A stretch of DNA of 64,000 bases from Lagopus muta (taxonomy: Eukaryota > Chordata > Aves > Galliformes > Phasianidae). Under the pieces are notes generated by a model. It did no database searches and was not told the origin of the DNA. It saw only the letters and a program-made list of their open reading frames with translations. Shown one piece after another: positions 39,738-51,100 of the stretch (its first letter is position 1; the number at the start of each line of letters is the position of its first letter). The stretch lies in the NCBI RefSeq assembly GCF_023343835.1, contig NC_064440.1, positions 35,781,537 through 35,845,536 on the forward strand. Reading direction: 5' to 3'. A program made the position numbers and the translations under genes.

Positions 39738-39800
39738 TAACCAGAGGTTGGACTTCAAGGTCTTTTCCAATCTGAGCAGTTCTATGATTCTGTGATCACA
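39738..39800 (+). mobile_element. CR1 3' fragment at the CpG island edge
   Basis: 'gaggttggacttcaaggtct', tttccaatctgagcagttct and 'atgattctgtgatc'. Confidence 0.8.
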
Positions 39801-39907
39801 TCCGTGAGGCCGCTGACACGGAGGTCCCAGACCCCATCCTGGGGCCATTCACACAATGACAGCAGATACAAGGACATTCTGCTCTCCCATCCTTCAGGGC
39901 AGTCCCT

Positions 39908-40280
39908 CCTAGAATCATAGCATCACAGAACCATTCCGGGTGGACAAAACCTCTCAGATCCCCAGCTCCAATCCCAACCCACCCCCCACCTCCCACATCC
40001 CTCAGTGCCACATCGCCACAGTTATGGAACACCCCCAGGGATGGTGACCCCAGCACTCCATGGGCAGCTGTGTCACTGCAGCACTGCTCTTTCTGGGAAG
40101 AAATTGTTCCTAACGTCCAACGCAAGCCTCTCCTGGTACAACTTAAGGCCATTCTCTCTCATCCTGTCACTGTTACCAGGGAGCAGAAGCCGACCCCACC
40201 TCACCACAGCCTCCTTTCAGGGAGCTGTAGAGAGCAATAAGGTCTCCCCTGTGCCTCCTCTGCTCCAGACAGACTCCCAT
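39908..40280 (-). mobile_element. CR1 fragment, antisense
   Basis: 'agaatcatagcatcacagaa', 'cccacatccctcagtgccac', 'taacgtccaacgcaagcctc' and 'ctctcatcctgtcactgtta'. Its 3' end faces the plus-strand copy ending at 39800. Confidence 0.85.
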
Positions 40281-40614
40281 CTCTTCCAAAATGGGACAGC
40301 CCTGAGTTAAATGAAGAGCTCAGATGGCAGCACAACCACAAACCACCCCAGGTGGGGAGGTCTGTGCCTGAGCAAGCTGGGCTTGAGGTTGTTCTTTCAG
40401 CCACCACTGATCTACAGGATGGTGTCTTGGCAGGCACACCAGGGAACTGGAAGATCCCCATTAGCTGATGTGTAGACATCGTTCCAGGAAAGGCAATCCA
40501 TTTATCAAAGTGCCTGCAGCTCCCCAGTTCAAGGCAGGTAAAGCACTAATAAATATCGAGCAAAGCAAGTGAATCAGACCCCAAAGTAGCTTAATAAATA
40601 AAAGGCTATTAAGA

Positions 40615-40636
40615 AAAGAAAAAAAAAAAAAAAAAA
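40615..40636. repeat. A tract
   Basis: AAAAGA-type sequence followed by a run of about 18 A. Confidence 0.9.
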
Positions 40637-43541
40637 CCACATGCAGGTGCTTGCCAATTTCTGCTCTGAGCGCTGGTGCTTTGCATTCCCGTGTCAAAGG
40701 GACTCACTGGGAGAGCTGCTGGTCCTCACACCGCAGGACCCAAATGGTGGCAGTTTCAAGCAGAGATGGGATTGAAGGTTGTTTGTTTTCTGGGTAAATA
40801 CCTCCCCACCATCACACCCATTCTGAGGATGCGATCTTGGCGTGCCCGGCTCCATCCAACCATGCCAACATCCAAAGGCCAAAGGTCCAATGCGTGCTGT
40901 AGGCTGCACAGATGTGGCCAACTGAGAAGTGCTGCCTCTCAAAGCAATGAGCTGCTACGGCAAAAAAAACGAGCTGCTAATTTACTGAAACACAAGTGAG
41001 TGCATTTGGACAACTCCAGCCATCCTGGTTTCATGCAGGAGTGAGGTGCCAGAGTGGGGGACACTGCTTTCTGAGCTCTGACCAACTGCAGGGGTTTTTT
41101 TAAGGCACTCAGAGAAATGTTTTGAGAAGACATTAAAGCCATGGCAGCTTTCTCCAGGGAACTATCAGGATGATTTTATTTGGCCAGAACTCGGTAACAG
41201 GGTCAGGCTGTCAGCTTCTATTAAGATTCGGACGTGCGTCACGGAATGGGAAGCACTTGGCTATACTGCTTCTCATTAGATTGCCTTACGATGAACCTCT
41301 TTGTGAACTTACTCCACGTGGCCGACCCAAAGGCTGTGAGCCCCGCTGGGATGCTCACCATCACCCAGCTTAGCCCTGCCCTGCCCAGTTGCTCCTCTCA
41401 AGGGGACGAAGTACTTGCAACGAGGACATTCGGGGCTGATGGCTCAGCTGAGGTTTCCTCTCTGCCTCTCCTGATTGCATTCCTTTAGCCACTGCCTGCC
41501 CCTCTGGGTGCCAGCTCCAGGCGCATCTGCTTTGCATCCTATCAGCAATGAGACCTTGGCATAAGAGTTTCCCATCTTCATTCGTTTTTAGGATCTCGTA
41601 ATTTATCACAGTCAATTAGGCTGCCCCTGGCTGAGGCATCCCAGACAAGCCAGCCGGAGGCCTCCTGCTCTCTCAGAGCAGATCCCCAGCACGGGGATCT
41701 AGAACAGGCAGAGGGTGTGGACCAGCCTTGAGCTATGGGGCTGCACACGAGGTGCCAGGCTGCGCCGTGACCATTGGAGGCGAGAGGTGAAAATGCAAAC
41801 ACAACAAAATGCCAAGAAGAACGCAGCTCCCTGAGGTGCAGAGTGGTTCCCCATGCCCCGGGGTCAGTGACAGTCGGGGTGAGCAACCCCTGCTTTGTGT
41901 GCAGTGGGTTGGCCCTGCGGCCAATAAGCAGCTGCACCCCAAATGGGGCGGTTGGGGCCGCGTTATCTCATCTGCAGCCACACACGGAGCTGCAGCCGCA
42001 GCCGGGAGCTGCTCCCTCCCTGACTACAAAAGGGCTGGGACCGCAGTTCAAAGTTCTCCCTGGTACACAAACCGGCTTTGAGGGTAATTTGCTTCAGCTC
42101 AAAAGCAGCTGAAGTTAATTACACGGCAATGAAGCATCACACGTTAACCTGACTTTACTCTCTTTGGCCGCGCTGCTGCCAAACGCCGCTCTGTTGGAGA
42201 TTCGGACCTGGGAGTGCTCTGATCTCCAGATAACGTTTCCGTGGAACATAGGAGACACAGGATGCTCAGCTGGTACAGCCCAAGGGCCGCCTTCCAGCTC
42301 CAGTTCAGAGCACCACAGACCCACCTTTCAGCCCCTGCCCCACACCCAGGCATCTCCTCCACAGCTGCACAGGGCACCTCCAGGGGCGATGCTCCGTCTG
42401 GTCCATGAGTGATGCTGCCTGGGAAGTCCCCACCGCAGCCAGGCATGCCGGCACTTGGCCAGACAAGCTCTTTGCTTGCTCGATTCTTAAGCAAGAGCTC
42501 AAGCAGCCTGGCCAGGGCACTGCAGGTGCCACCATCCCCTGCAGGCCTGGGGCGGTGTGCTGAGAAAGGCAGCACAGATTTCCAGTGCCTTTCCCATGCT
42601 TTGGGAGCCTCAGTGCCACCAGCCCGTCCCAGTGCAGCCTGCAGACCCCAGCCTGAAGCCCCACACTCCCTGCCCTCATCCTCGGGTGCCGCATGCAGGA
42701 ACAGGCTGCATTGCCACCTAATGGGACGTGCTGGGAAAGAAGCAGCAAGATGGTAATACCAGAGGATCTGGATGAGGCTCATGCAGTTGCCCTGCACTTT
42801 GTTTAGAATTTACTGGTCAGGATGTCCTCTGCACATAAAACCATGCACAGGGAAATCAAAGGGGACGGGGAGGAGCTGAGTGGGGTTTTGTGTACTCACA
42901 GCTCTGCCAGAACCTAGGGGGAAGCAAACAGGACTTTGAGAGATCACTGTGGCTTTGGGTTGCCCCAGTGGCACAGCTCTGCTGCCCTTTGGGGGCCAGG
43001 AACCCCACTGCTCATCTCCTGGCCAACACTGCACAGCACAGGCTGAGCAGAGGGGAAGGCTGTGCCATGCTTTGGGCATGGTCCTACCTACACAGAATAG
43101 GCTAGAAGTCCAAAACATCAGTCTCCATCTGCACATCTTGCTTCCACTTGCTCCAACACTGACCTGAGCATCAGGCTGCTCTAATTCTGAATGGAAGATG
43201 AAAACAAACTCTATATATCAACATGAATCCTCAAAGCATAACAGACCAGTGGCACTGCTACTGCTGCGAGCACTGCAGTGGGATCAGGACTCTGCTCTGG
43301 GATAAGGAAACTTGGGAATAGGAAGTGGCAGCCAGGGCTTGCAGGAAGCCAAAGCCAGGAGACCTCACACTGCTGTCGCGGGCTCTGAGGACAACAGGAG
43401 TCTGAGTTTCACCCACACCCAACACAGCAAAGAAGCAGCAAAGGGGTTCCTCCTCCAGATGCCCAGGGATCCCCTGTAAGCAGGCAGAAACCAGAATCTG
43501 AAGGCAGTCAATGAAGCCGCTGTTATAACGACCAATCTCAC

Positions 43542-43578
43542 CTGCTGGAATCCCACTGGTTCCTGAACACCCTTCCTC
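43542..43578 (-). other. Isolated candidate exon between the right-hand gene and the CpG island
   Basis: 37 nt framed by a strong acceptor (TTTTTATCCTCCTTAG) and a good donor (CAG|GTGAGA). All three frames are open, so coding cannot be judged. No partner exon was found within reach. It could belong to a non-coding transcript or be a chance pair of sites. Confidence 0.22.
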
Positions 43579-46500
43579 CTAAGGAGGATAAAAATCAACC
43601 TCATCAGTCCCAGGAGCTGGCAAACAGGCACAGCTTAGAGGCCAACCATGCCATGGCTGGATGGACTGTGCCTACTTTCGGTCAATTTTTTGCAAGCATC
43701 AACTATGTCTGTGCCATGAACAGAAAGCCCAGCCATCTCCAAAGGCACTTGGCTGCCACTGAGCTAACTGAGACAAAGTTTTCTCAAGATCTGGGTACTG
43801 TCTGTATCTGGAGCTCTGCAGGGCAGGGTGGAGAAGCCCAGCAGGAATCAAACAGTCGGGAGTGGTCCCATCAGATAGAAGCAGCTAGGCTGGGCTCCAG
43901 CAGAGGAATTACACAGCACCGGCAGGCAACACTTCTGTTTTGATCTCGCTGTGCGTATGTATTTGGCAAATAAAACTTAAAGCTGGGAACTGGAGCAGAA
44001 CTGGCAGGTTTCATGCCATCCCACCGCCCGCACTGCTCCTGCAGTGACGCTATCTGATCAGCAGCTATGTAAGGAATGCTGTGCTCTTATCAAGGTTAAA
44101 AGGGTCAGATCAAATTAAGTGCGTCTTACGGAATGACTGCGAGGGGAAAAGTTTCCCTTTCTCAGAAGAGCTCCTTAGCACAGCACCCAAGCTCCTTCCT
44201 CTAGCACAGTGGGTATCTGCAATCCACAACTCCAAACCTGGAGCACAGTGCTGCTGGGTGGCCATGGCCCAAGTGAGAGAGATGGAGACATGGCACTTTC
44301 TTGCCAGCGCAGCAGGAAGGCCAGCTAGAGATGCAAAGCTGCAGGGGAAACCAGACCCAAACCCCTTCATGATGGAAGAAAGGAATCAAGGGATGAAGGT
44401 TCAGGCTAAATCTGCTGTGGAGAGTATGGCTCTAGGCTGCTCTCACCAAACACGGCCTTCACGGAGAACACAGTTTTGGATGCCCGACCTACCTTTCAAC
44501 TGGTGTTGAACTAAAGGCTCATTTCACAAGTGAGCAAGATGAGCAGGACCACAGGAAGCAATAAGGATGTGGAATGGGGTTCCCAGGGCCACACACCCAT
44601 GAGGAGCTTGTCCAAGATCACCTGCAAGTGAGCAGGTAGCCAGGAACTTATGGAGGAAAGGCAACCCCTTTTATTCATCTCCGGACCTCCTTCTCCTCCA
44701 AGGTCTGCTTTAGTGCATATGGATCCTTCTGAGTACTTTCATAAACAGACTTTCAGGCTTGCAATAAACCTGAGGCACACACGTTCCTGAAAAGCAGCTC
44801 GTCAAGGTATGGTGTGCAGTCCCACCTCCCCGTTGCTCCGCTCGCTTCCATTAACTTTTGCACAAATGATTCATTTTGCCCAGTCTTTTGTAAACAGCAT
44901 TCAAAGCCAGCTGGAATTGGCTGTGCATCTAAATTACACTTGCTCAGCAAGCTCTTCAACAGAAGAGATTCACTGCAGTTTGCGTCTGTGGTGGGGGCAC
45001 AGCAATGTGCATCCTCTGATTTAATTTCGGCAGCAAAGGCTCTGCTTTCACAGAATTTCAGCAGCAGTTAACATCTAAACCTCACTGCGATTAAAACGCA
45101 GGAGTTACACCTTGAAGGAGGAAGTGGAAGAAGAAACTCATTGGATCTCTTAATTGCAGCCCTGGGCCAGATGTCATTGCTGAAGAGTACGGTGTGGGTA
45201 GGGGCAGGAGAGGAATCAATAGCTCACGCTGAGCTGCAAAGCACGAGGGGCTCAGGCACTGCAGGTACCTTCAGCACAGGCTGCCCTGGTTCCACTCTGG
45301 GCAGCTTCAGCTGTACCCAGCTGGCAAGGAGGCTATTAAAGGATGTGCTGGGAAAGCACAGACACTGATCCACCGACCACAGCAATGGCCAGAGGGGGTG
45401 GTTAGGAGACCAAATCTGAGCTGCGGTAAGCCGAGCTGTTAGTGCAGGACAAGCGTTGGCATGAAAGCACTGGATCCCGAGGCCGAGAGGCAACCATCAC
45501 AGCCTCACCCAAGGCTGCAGCGTACCAAGCCATCATTTTGGTGGCAGGACCTCTTCCCACCTCCTCTTCCTTTCTTTTCACCCTCCTCGGGCAAGTAGGC
45601 AGTGAACCAAAGTTGGTGGACGTTGCTGGACTGATGCTGATGCTGGGAAACTCGGTGGCTCTGCCCATAACGTGGGGTAGATGGCTCTAGATGAATCAAC
45701 ACCATTCCCTGTGAATCTGCCTTTGGAAAGTAAGCAGAATCAAGCATGGGACATGACAGGCAAGAGGCAAGCTTCCCCAGGCTTTAATATAGGCAGTGGG
45801 AACTGGGGATAACAAGGCAGACTGCAGATAATATCACATATGTACCTACGCAGTAGTGTGAAGAGGACTTGAGTCATTTTATCTTTTCCAATCTAATAAA
45901 GAACTGGAGACAGTTTCATTTAACTGGCACAGAATAGTCTTAGAAACTCAAAAGACTTTACAGCTGGCTCGCTAGGAGATTTTTTATTTGAAGTGTTGGA
46001 GTAGGAAGGAGGGAAGAGAAAAACACAGCTAACGCTCCTTCCCACAGCAAGGGGAGGGAAAGTTATTTCCTTCACAGAATTAGTTTGTAAACGGTTTTAC
46101 TTTTGAAGAAGAGTGAAAACTTGGATTAAAACTATGCCCCGTATGTATTTTGTCATACCACACCACTTGCCACATAATGCCAACGCTGGGATTCAACTCC
46201 TTCACATCCAAAGCTGAACTCGGGCCCACTGGAGCAGGCAGGGAAGGCTCTGATAAACGCCCTGCATCACGTCGTGCCCTGCTACAGCAAAGTGAAACTC
46301 TACAGCTGCGCCAGCACCACAGGCAAAGCACAGAACACCCTTCCAAGAGTTCTGACACTGCATCCACTGCCAAGAGAATTACAACACCTGGAAAACAGAG
46401 CAACACTGAGATGGAGGACACCTGTGAAAACAGAGCCGGACTCCTCCAAAGGGAATCTAAAGCCCCAGCAGATGTTCTGTTCATCTCCACACTCATTACT

Positions 46501-47714
46501 GGCTGCTGTGAGACAGTTAAAGAAAAGCTAGCAGGATCTCATCCACAGGAACAGACATCAGTGGCTCAGGTTCTCAGGCACCGGACCACCAGGACACACC
46601 TTGCTGGGAAAGGCATGGGATGAGGAAGCACGTGGCCTTGCTGGAACACAAACGGGCCTAGAAGGTGAAAATGCACAAAGCCTCAAGCGAGGCAGGCTTC
46701 ATTTCCACCACATCTGTGGTCAAGAGTGCCAAGGTACCAAGAAAGGCACAAACCCTTATGGGCTGCTCTGTGAGGAGCAGGAGGCAGCAGCTGGCAGCGC
46801 AATCCAGCAGTGCGAGGACCACGCTGAGCAGCTCCTGCTGCTGACCAGCCCTCAAGACCAGAGAACTTCAGGGGGCTGAGGACGACTGTTTCACACTCGC
46901 ATACTTGGCACTGCATCCCAGCGCTCGCCCCTCTCCGAGGATCCACCAGCTGCATCAGCACAGGGTGGCACAGTGGCACCAAAGGGGTCGGTCCTTCCAC
47001 AATGGGAAATGCAACTGGAGCCATAAAAGATGGAAAGAGAATTCGCAGATCGGTGAGAAGAGAGACTTTTGTACCCCACTGTTCATTTATTTCGGCACCC
47101 AACTGATCCCCTCTCATTAAAGGGCTCTTTCCATCCTAGTTTTGGCCCACGGGTTAGACCTGGTTGCTTAATTCAAAGGCACTGCCCCGAAGGCCAGGAT
47201 GCCTGACGGCGCTTCCATCCAGTGACTGAAGTGCTCAGCCAGCCCTTTGCTGGAAGCACAGAATTTCTGAGGACCAAATCCGGACAGCAGTGCTTGAACC
47301 AATGCCAAGGTGCCTCATTTGTGTGACTAACTAATACCAAATGAATCACTGATTTAAAAAGAAAGAACTTGGATTTTCAGGGACTTACAAATGTAATAAT
47401 TACTTCTGTCTTTTATATCCCACGAACATTTTGATCTATGGTTTCCATTCAAGGGAAGAAGCTGTGAGAACAACTGCTGGCAATTATTTGCAGTTTTTGT
47501 TTGTTTTACTTTCAAGCACAGATATTTTGCTCTTCGCATCACGAAAACTTCCCGCCTTCTCTCAAAAACTTCTCCCTGTGCTTTGTTGCTTTGATACTGA
47601 TGTCTGGTAAGAGGCTTTCAGAACATGATGTGAGTGCATTATTTAAGCAGGTGCTCTCTTCTAATGAAGCAAATAAAACACCACGCATGACAGAGCAAGA
47701 AATTAACTTCGTGA

Positions 47715-48094
47715 GAACCAGGAGGATACAGGTTTAATTTCTCTTCATTCAGGAAAACAACAATAATTCTGTATAATAGCATGCCACAGTCTTGATGAAG
47801 AAGTTCAGCACCGATCTTAAGTCTGCTCCTGTAATACCACTTTTCTATTACACACAGACTATCAAGCATCCAAAGAGAAAGCACCCTGAATTCAGCAGGG
47901 AAGAACAAACCAGAATGAGGCGATTTGCATTTGCCTTCCAGGAGTCTATTCTCTTATGCTGTAGCTGGAAGATGATTTACCCAGCGTTTCCTTTGTGCTA
48001 CACAGAATTGATGCAGAGCAGACACTGAACTCAGCTTCTTCTCCACTCAAGTGCTGTGGTTGATCACCGCTAGGGCTCCCGAGCGAGGCAGATT
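47715..48094 (-). other. Probable 3' UTR of the right-hand gene
   Basis: Non-coding sequence between the stop codon and about 20 nt past an ATTAAA hexamer. The end is estimated from the hexamer position only. A plus-strand open frame crosses it but has no other support. Confidence 0.45.
47733..47738 (-). terminator. Candidate poly(A) signal (ATTAAA)
   Basis: ATTAAA on the minus strand, about 360 nt after the stop codon, followed 30-60 nt downstream by a G/T-rich stretch (TGCGTGGTGTTTT). This is the usual layout of a cleavage site. Later sites cannot be excluded. Confidence 0.4.
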
Positions 48095-48163
48095 TCATTT
48101 CAGCCAGATCCATTTGTCACCAACTTCAGCATTGTAGCCCTTCTGATAATTGCGACCAGGAAG
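48095..48163 (-). CDS. Terminal coding exon G with stop codon
   Basis: The acceptor TTTTCTCTAG opens 22 codons (LPGRNYQKGYNAEVGDKWIW then LK) followed by TGA at 48095-48097. The phase 0 start matches exon F. Downstream sequence to about 47715 is A/T-rich and would be 3' UTR. Confidence 0.82.
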   Translation of the reverse strand, partial: LPGRNYQKGYNAEVGDKWIWLK

Positions 48164-51100
48164 CTAGAGAAAACAGAAAGTTTGATCAGGCATTTTGTTA
48201 CTGTTTACCAAAGTTTTTAGATTCTCTACGAAGCGACCTGTGTTATCTGCAAAAAGAAATACGCCTTTTTTTGCAAAATTAGGACTGGTACTCATAGAAA
48301 AATTAATTCCTCCAGAGAAAAATAGAGAATACACACAGAAAATACTACTTCAATACCGTATATAAACACATTTATATGTAAACTAAGCCAATTTCTCACC
48401 AACAGAAAAGCACATTCCATCTGGATTCACCCATTTCTACCACTGTATGCCATTCCTCATTTTAATCAGAGATGACCTCTCTAATCTTGGTGCACGGTAG
48501 AAGAATGGTATAAGTCAGTAGAATCTCATGCCAGAACAGACACACACTATTAAATGCATAAGTTTCATGCATGAAATTCTGAGCTAATTACTACATTTAA
48601 ATTAAACCATTCAAATGAAATTGCATATTTAGCCTTCAAGAGCTGAACCTAACTTCACTAAAGCAGAATGCAATCTCTGCCCATCTCCACCAGCACGGCC
48701 AGACACCACTACTTGCTTCAGAATAACTGAAGTTTCTCAACACCCCACCAATGCAAATTTCACAGGTATCCTGGGAGCAAAGCAACAACCTTCACTTGCA
48801 ACCTCAGAACCACACTGAGCTTCAAGCAGCAGCTCTTCCACACAGACCCTCCAGGTTTCTGGGAGCTGACTGCTGCAGACTTGCTGGTTAGCACGACTGA
48901 CCCTTCTGTGCCACTAGTTCCCAGCCCAGGGCTCATGGAAACACTGATTCTGCAGTCTCATTACTTCTTCTCTGACCCATTGCTATACACGAGATGCCAC
49001 ATAAGAGAGGTGATGGTAGTTAGTTAGAACATGGAGAAACGGTGGGACTTGAACTGGTCATAAGTGGTATGGAATAAAGTTTTCAGTTTCAGCTGGGATG
49101 GAATTGTTTCCTTCAGAGTGCCTGGTAAGATGCTGCATTTTGGTTCTAGGAGAAAATCGATGTTGATTACACACTGATATTTACAGTTGCCTGCTAAGCA
49201 GTGCTGTACAGAGCCAAGGCCATTTGTAGTGAAGGGCTCATGTTGCTGGGAGGGAACAGAGTTAGTACAGCCGACATAAACTGGCCAAAAGGACATTCCA
49301 TACCACCTGACACCATGAAGAAGGAGTTCTGAATGGATGGGAGTTCATCTCTCTCAGTTATGCTGCTCAGGGGCTACGTGGGCATCAGCTGGGGGTAGTG
49401 AGCAACTGCTTGTGCATCACTTTTAGATACGTTCGTATAATTACCATTTTCCTTTTCTCCATCTGAGTTTGGTTTTCATCTCAGCCCACGAGTTCTACTT
49501 TTTCTACAATTTTTTTCCCTCTGATTCTCTCCCCCATCCCACTGTGAAAGGAGGGAGCAAGCGAACAACTGCGTGGCGCTGAGTCACCAGCCGGGTTAAA
49601 CCACAACAATGGCACTGGGCTGGGGACCCTCAGAGTCAGCCTTGTTGTTGGATGGCACGTCAGGAATTATGGATGGTTTCACAGGTCTCTGGAGACACAT
49701 TATGCAAGAGCTCAGGCCAAGTAAACCAAGAAACACGTTGCAGAAGGAAAGGCTGAATGGGCTGGAGCATCTGGGACATCAGATGTGCTAGGAAAGCTGG
49801 AGGGTCTGCATCCTCACCAGGGAGGGAAAGCAAGCTGTAATAAGGACAAGTCTAAATGGAGATGCATTAGGCCTAGCACTGCCAGCCAGGCAAGGGAAAG
49901 GACTGTTCCACTCTGCATTGCCTGGTATGGTGGGGTGAGGAGAAGGCTGTGCCCCAGAGGGCGGTGGGCACTGAGCAGCTCCCAGGGCAGTGGGCACAGC
50001 CCCGAGCTGCTGGAGCTCAGGGAGCATTGGTACAGCAACCTCAGCCATAGGGGTTGGGTTTGGGAGGTGCTGCGTGGGGCTGTGGTTGGACTGGGTGACC
50101 CTTGTGGGTCCCTTCCAACTCAGGATAGTCCACACTTCTATGACAGTAGCCCATACGGGTTCTTGGCATGCAGGAGTTCAAGGAGTAGCATCCAGGCCTA
50201 AAGCTGAAGAACAGCAGCTCTGGGCATGGAAGGACATGGGAGACTTAAGAACACAGTCCATGCCTGGAGACTCAGCAGGTCAGCTAACAGACACACCTGC
50301 AGACAAAGCACAGCATGGGATTTGGCAGGAAGAGGATAGGCACAGCCCTCAGACCACGCATGGGCAGCATCACAAGTGCTAAGTCATTCTACCTTCAGCC
50401 TTAAACATTTGGGGAAAGAGGCTGTTTAGGTAGCAGCCATTTTAAGAGATTACTAACACAGCATGTAGGACTGTGAGAGAGAGCCTGCCAATACAGCAAA
50501 GCAGCACACGTGCTCTGTGCAGCTAGGAGAGCGCAGGCTGCACCAGCAGGTCAGCAGAACCATCTCTTAGCAACTCGTTTTGCTAAAGCAAGGCAAAATT
50601 TTAGTGTAGCTTCTGCCTGAATAAACGTGAACCAGGCTCTGTACCCCCTAGGTAACTAAGCCACAGGATAACACAACTCCCAGCAAAAGGATCAATACCT
50701 TACGCTGGGCAACTACTATAAAGTGAGTGATCCTACAGGCAAAAGAGATGCAGGTATAATAATAAAAAATGAACAAAATAATAAGCAAAATAACCTATCA
50801 GCCACACTCTTTACAATTAATTAAGCACAGATTGTCCACCCAGCTCCATACGAAACCTGGTTCCATACAGGACCCTAGGCATGTCCTAGTGATCTTTCCT
50901 TTCAAAGAAACTGGGCAAGCATCCTGCTTAAGAGAGCTGTCTTGATGAAATCTATGCTCAGGCCATGATACAGCTACTTAATCCAAGCTGAAGCCTCTTC
51001 TAAGGAAGGTGGAGGCATCTTTTTTTTTCTTTATTTATTTTAGGGTCAGAACAGACTTCTTTCTACAAAGCATCAAGCTAACTGAAGACTTCTACTTCCT

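Larger units (their letters stand above)
40281..47714. other. Intergenic stretch between the CpG island and the 3' end of the right-hand gene
   Basis: GC-moderate, with many chance open frames. The only splice pair of note is at 43542-43578. A 14-nt pair at 42894-42907 (strong acceptor TTCCCCCTAG, donor GTGAGT) is too small to support alone. Confidence 0.45.

Noticed and set aside
42144..42797. 217-codon minus-strand open frame
   Set aside because: GC-rich region with overlapping open frames in several other frames; no recognisable protein pattern.
47501..47737. Plus-strand open frame of 78 codons near the end of the right-hand gene
   Set aside because: It lies opposite and beyond the 3' UTR, with no splice or promoter context and no family resemblance.
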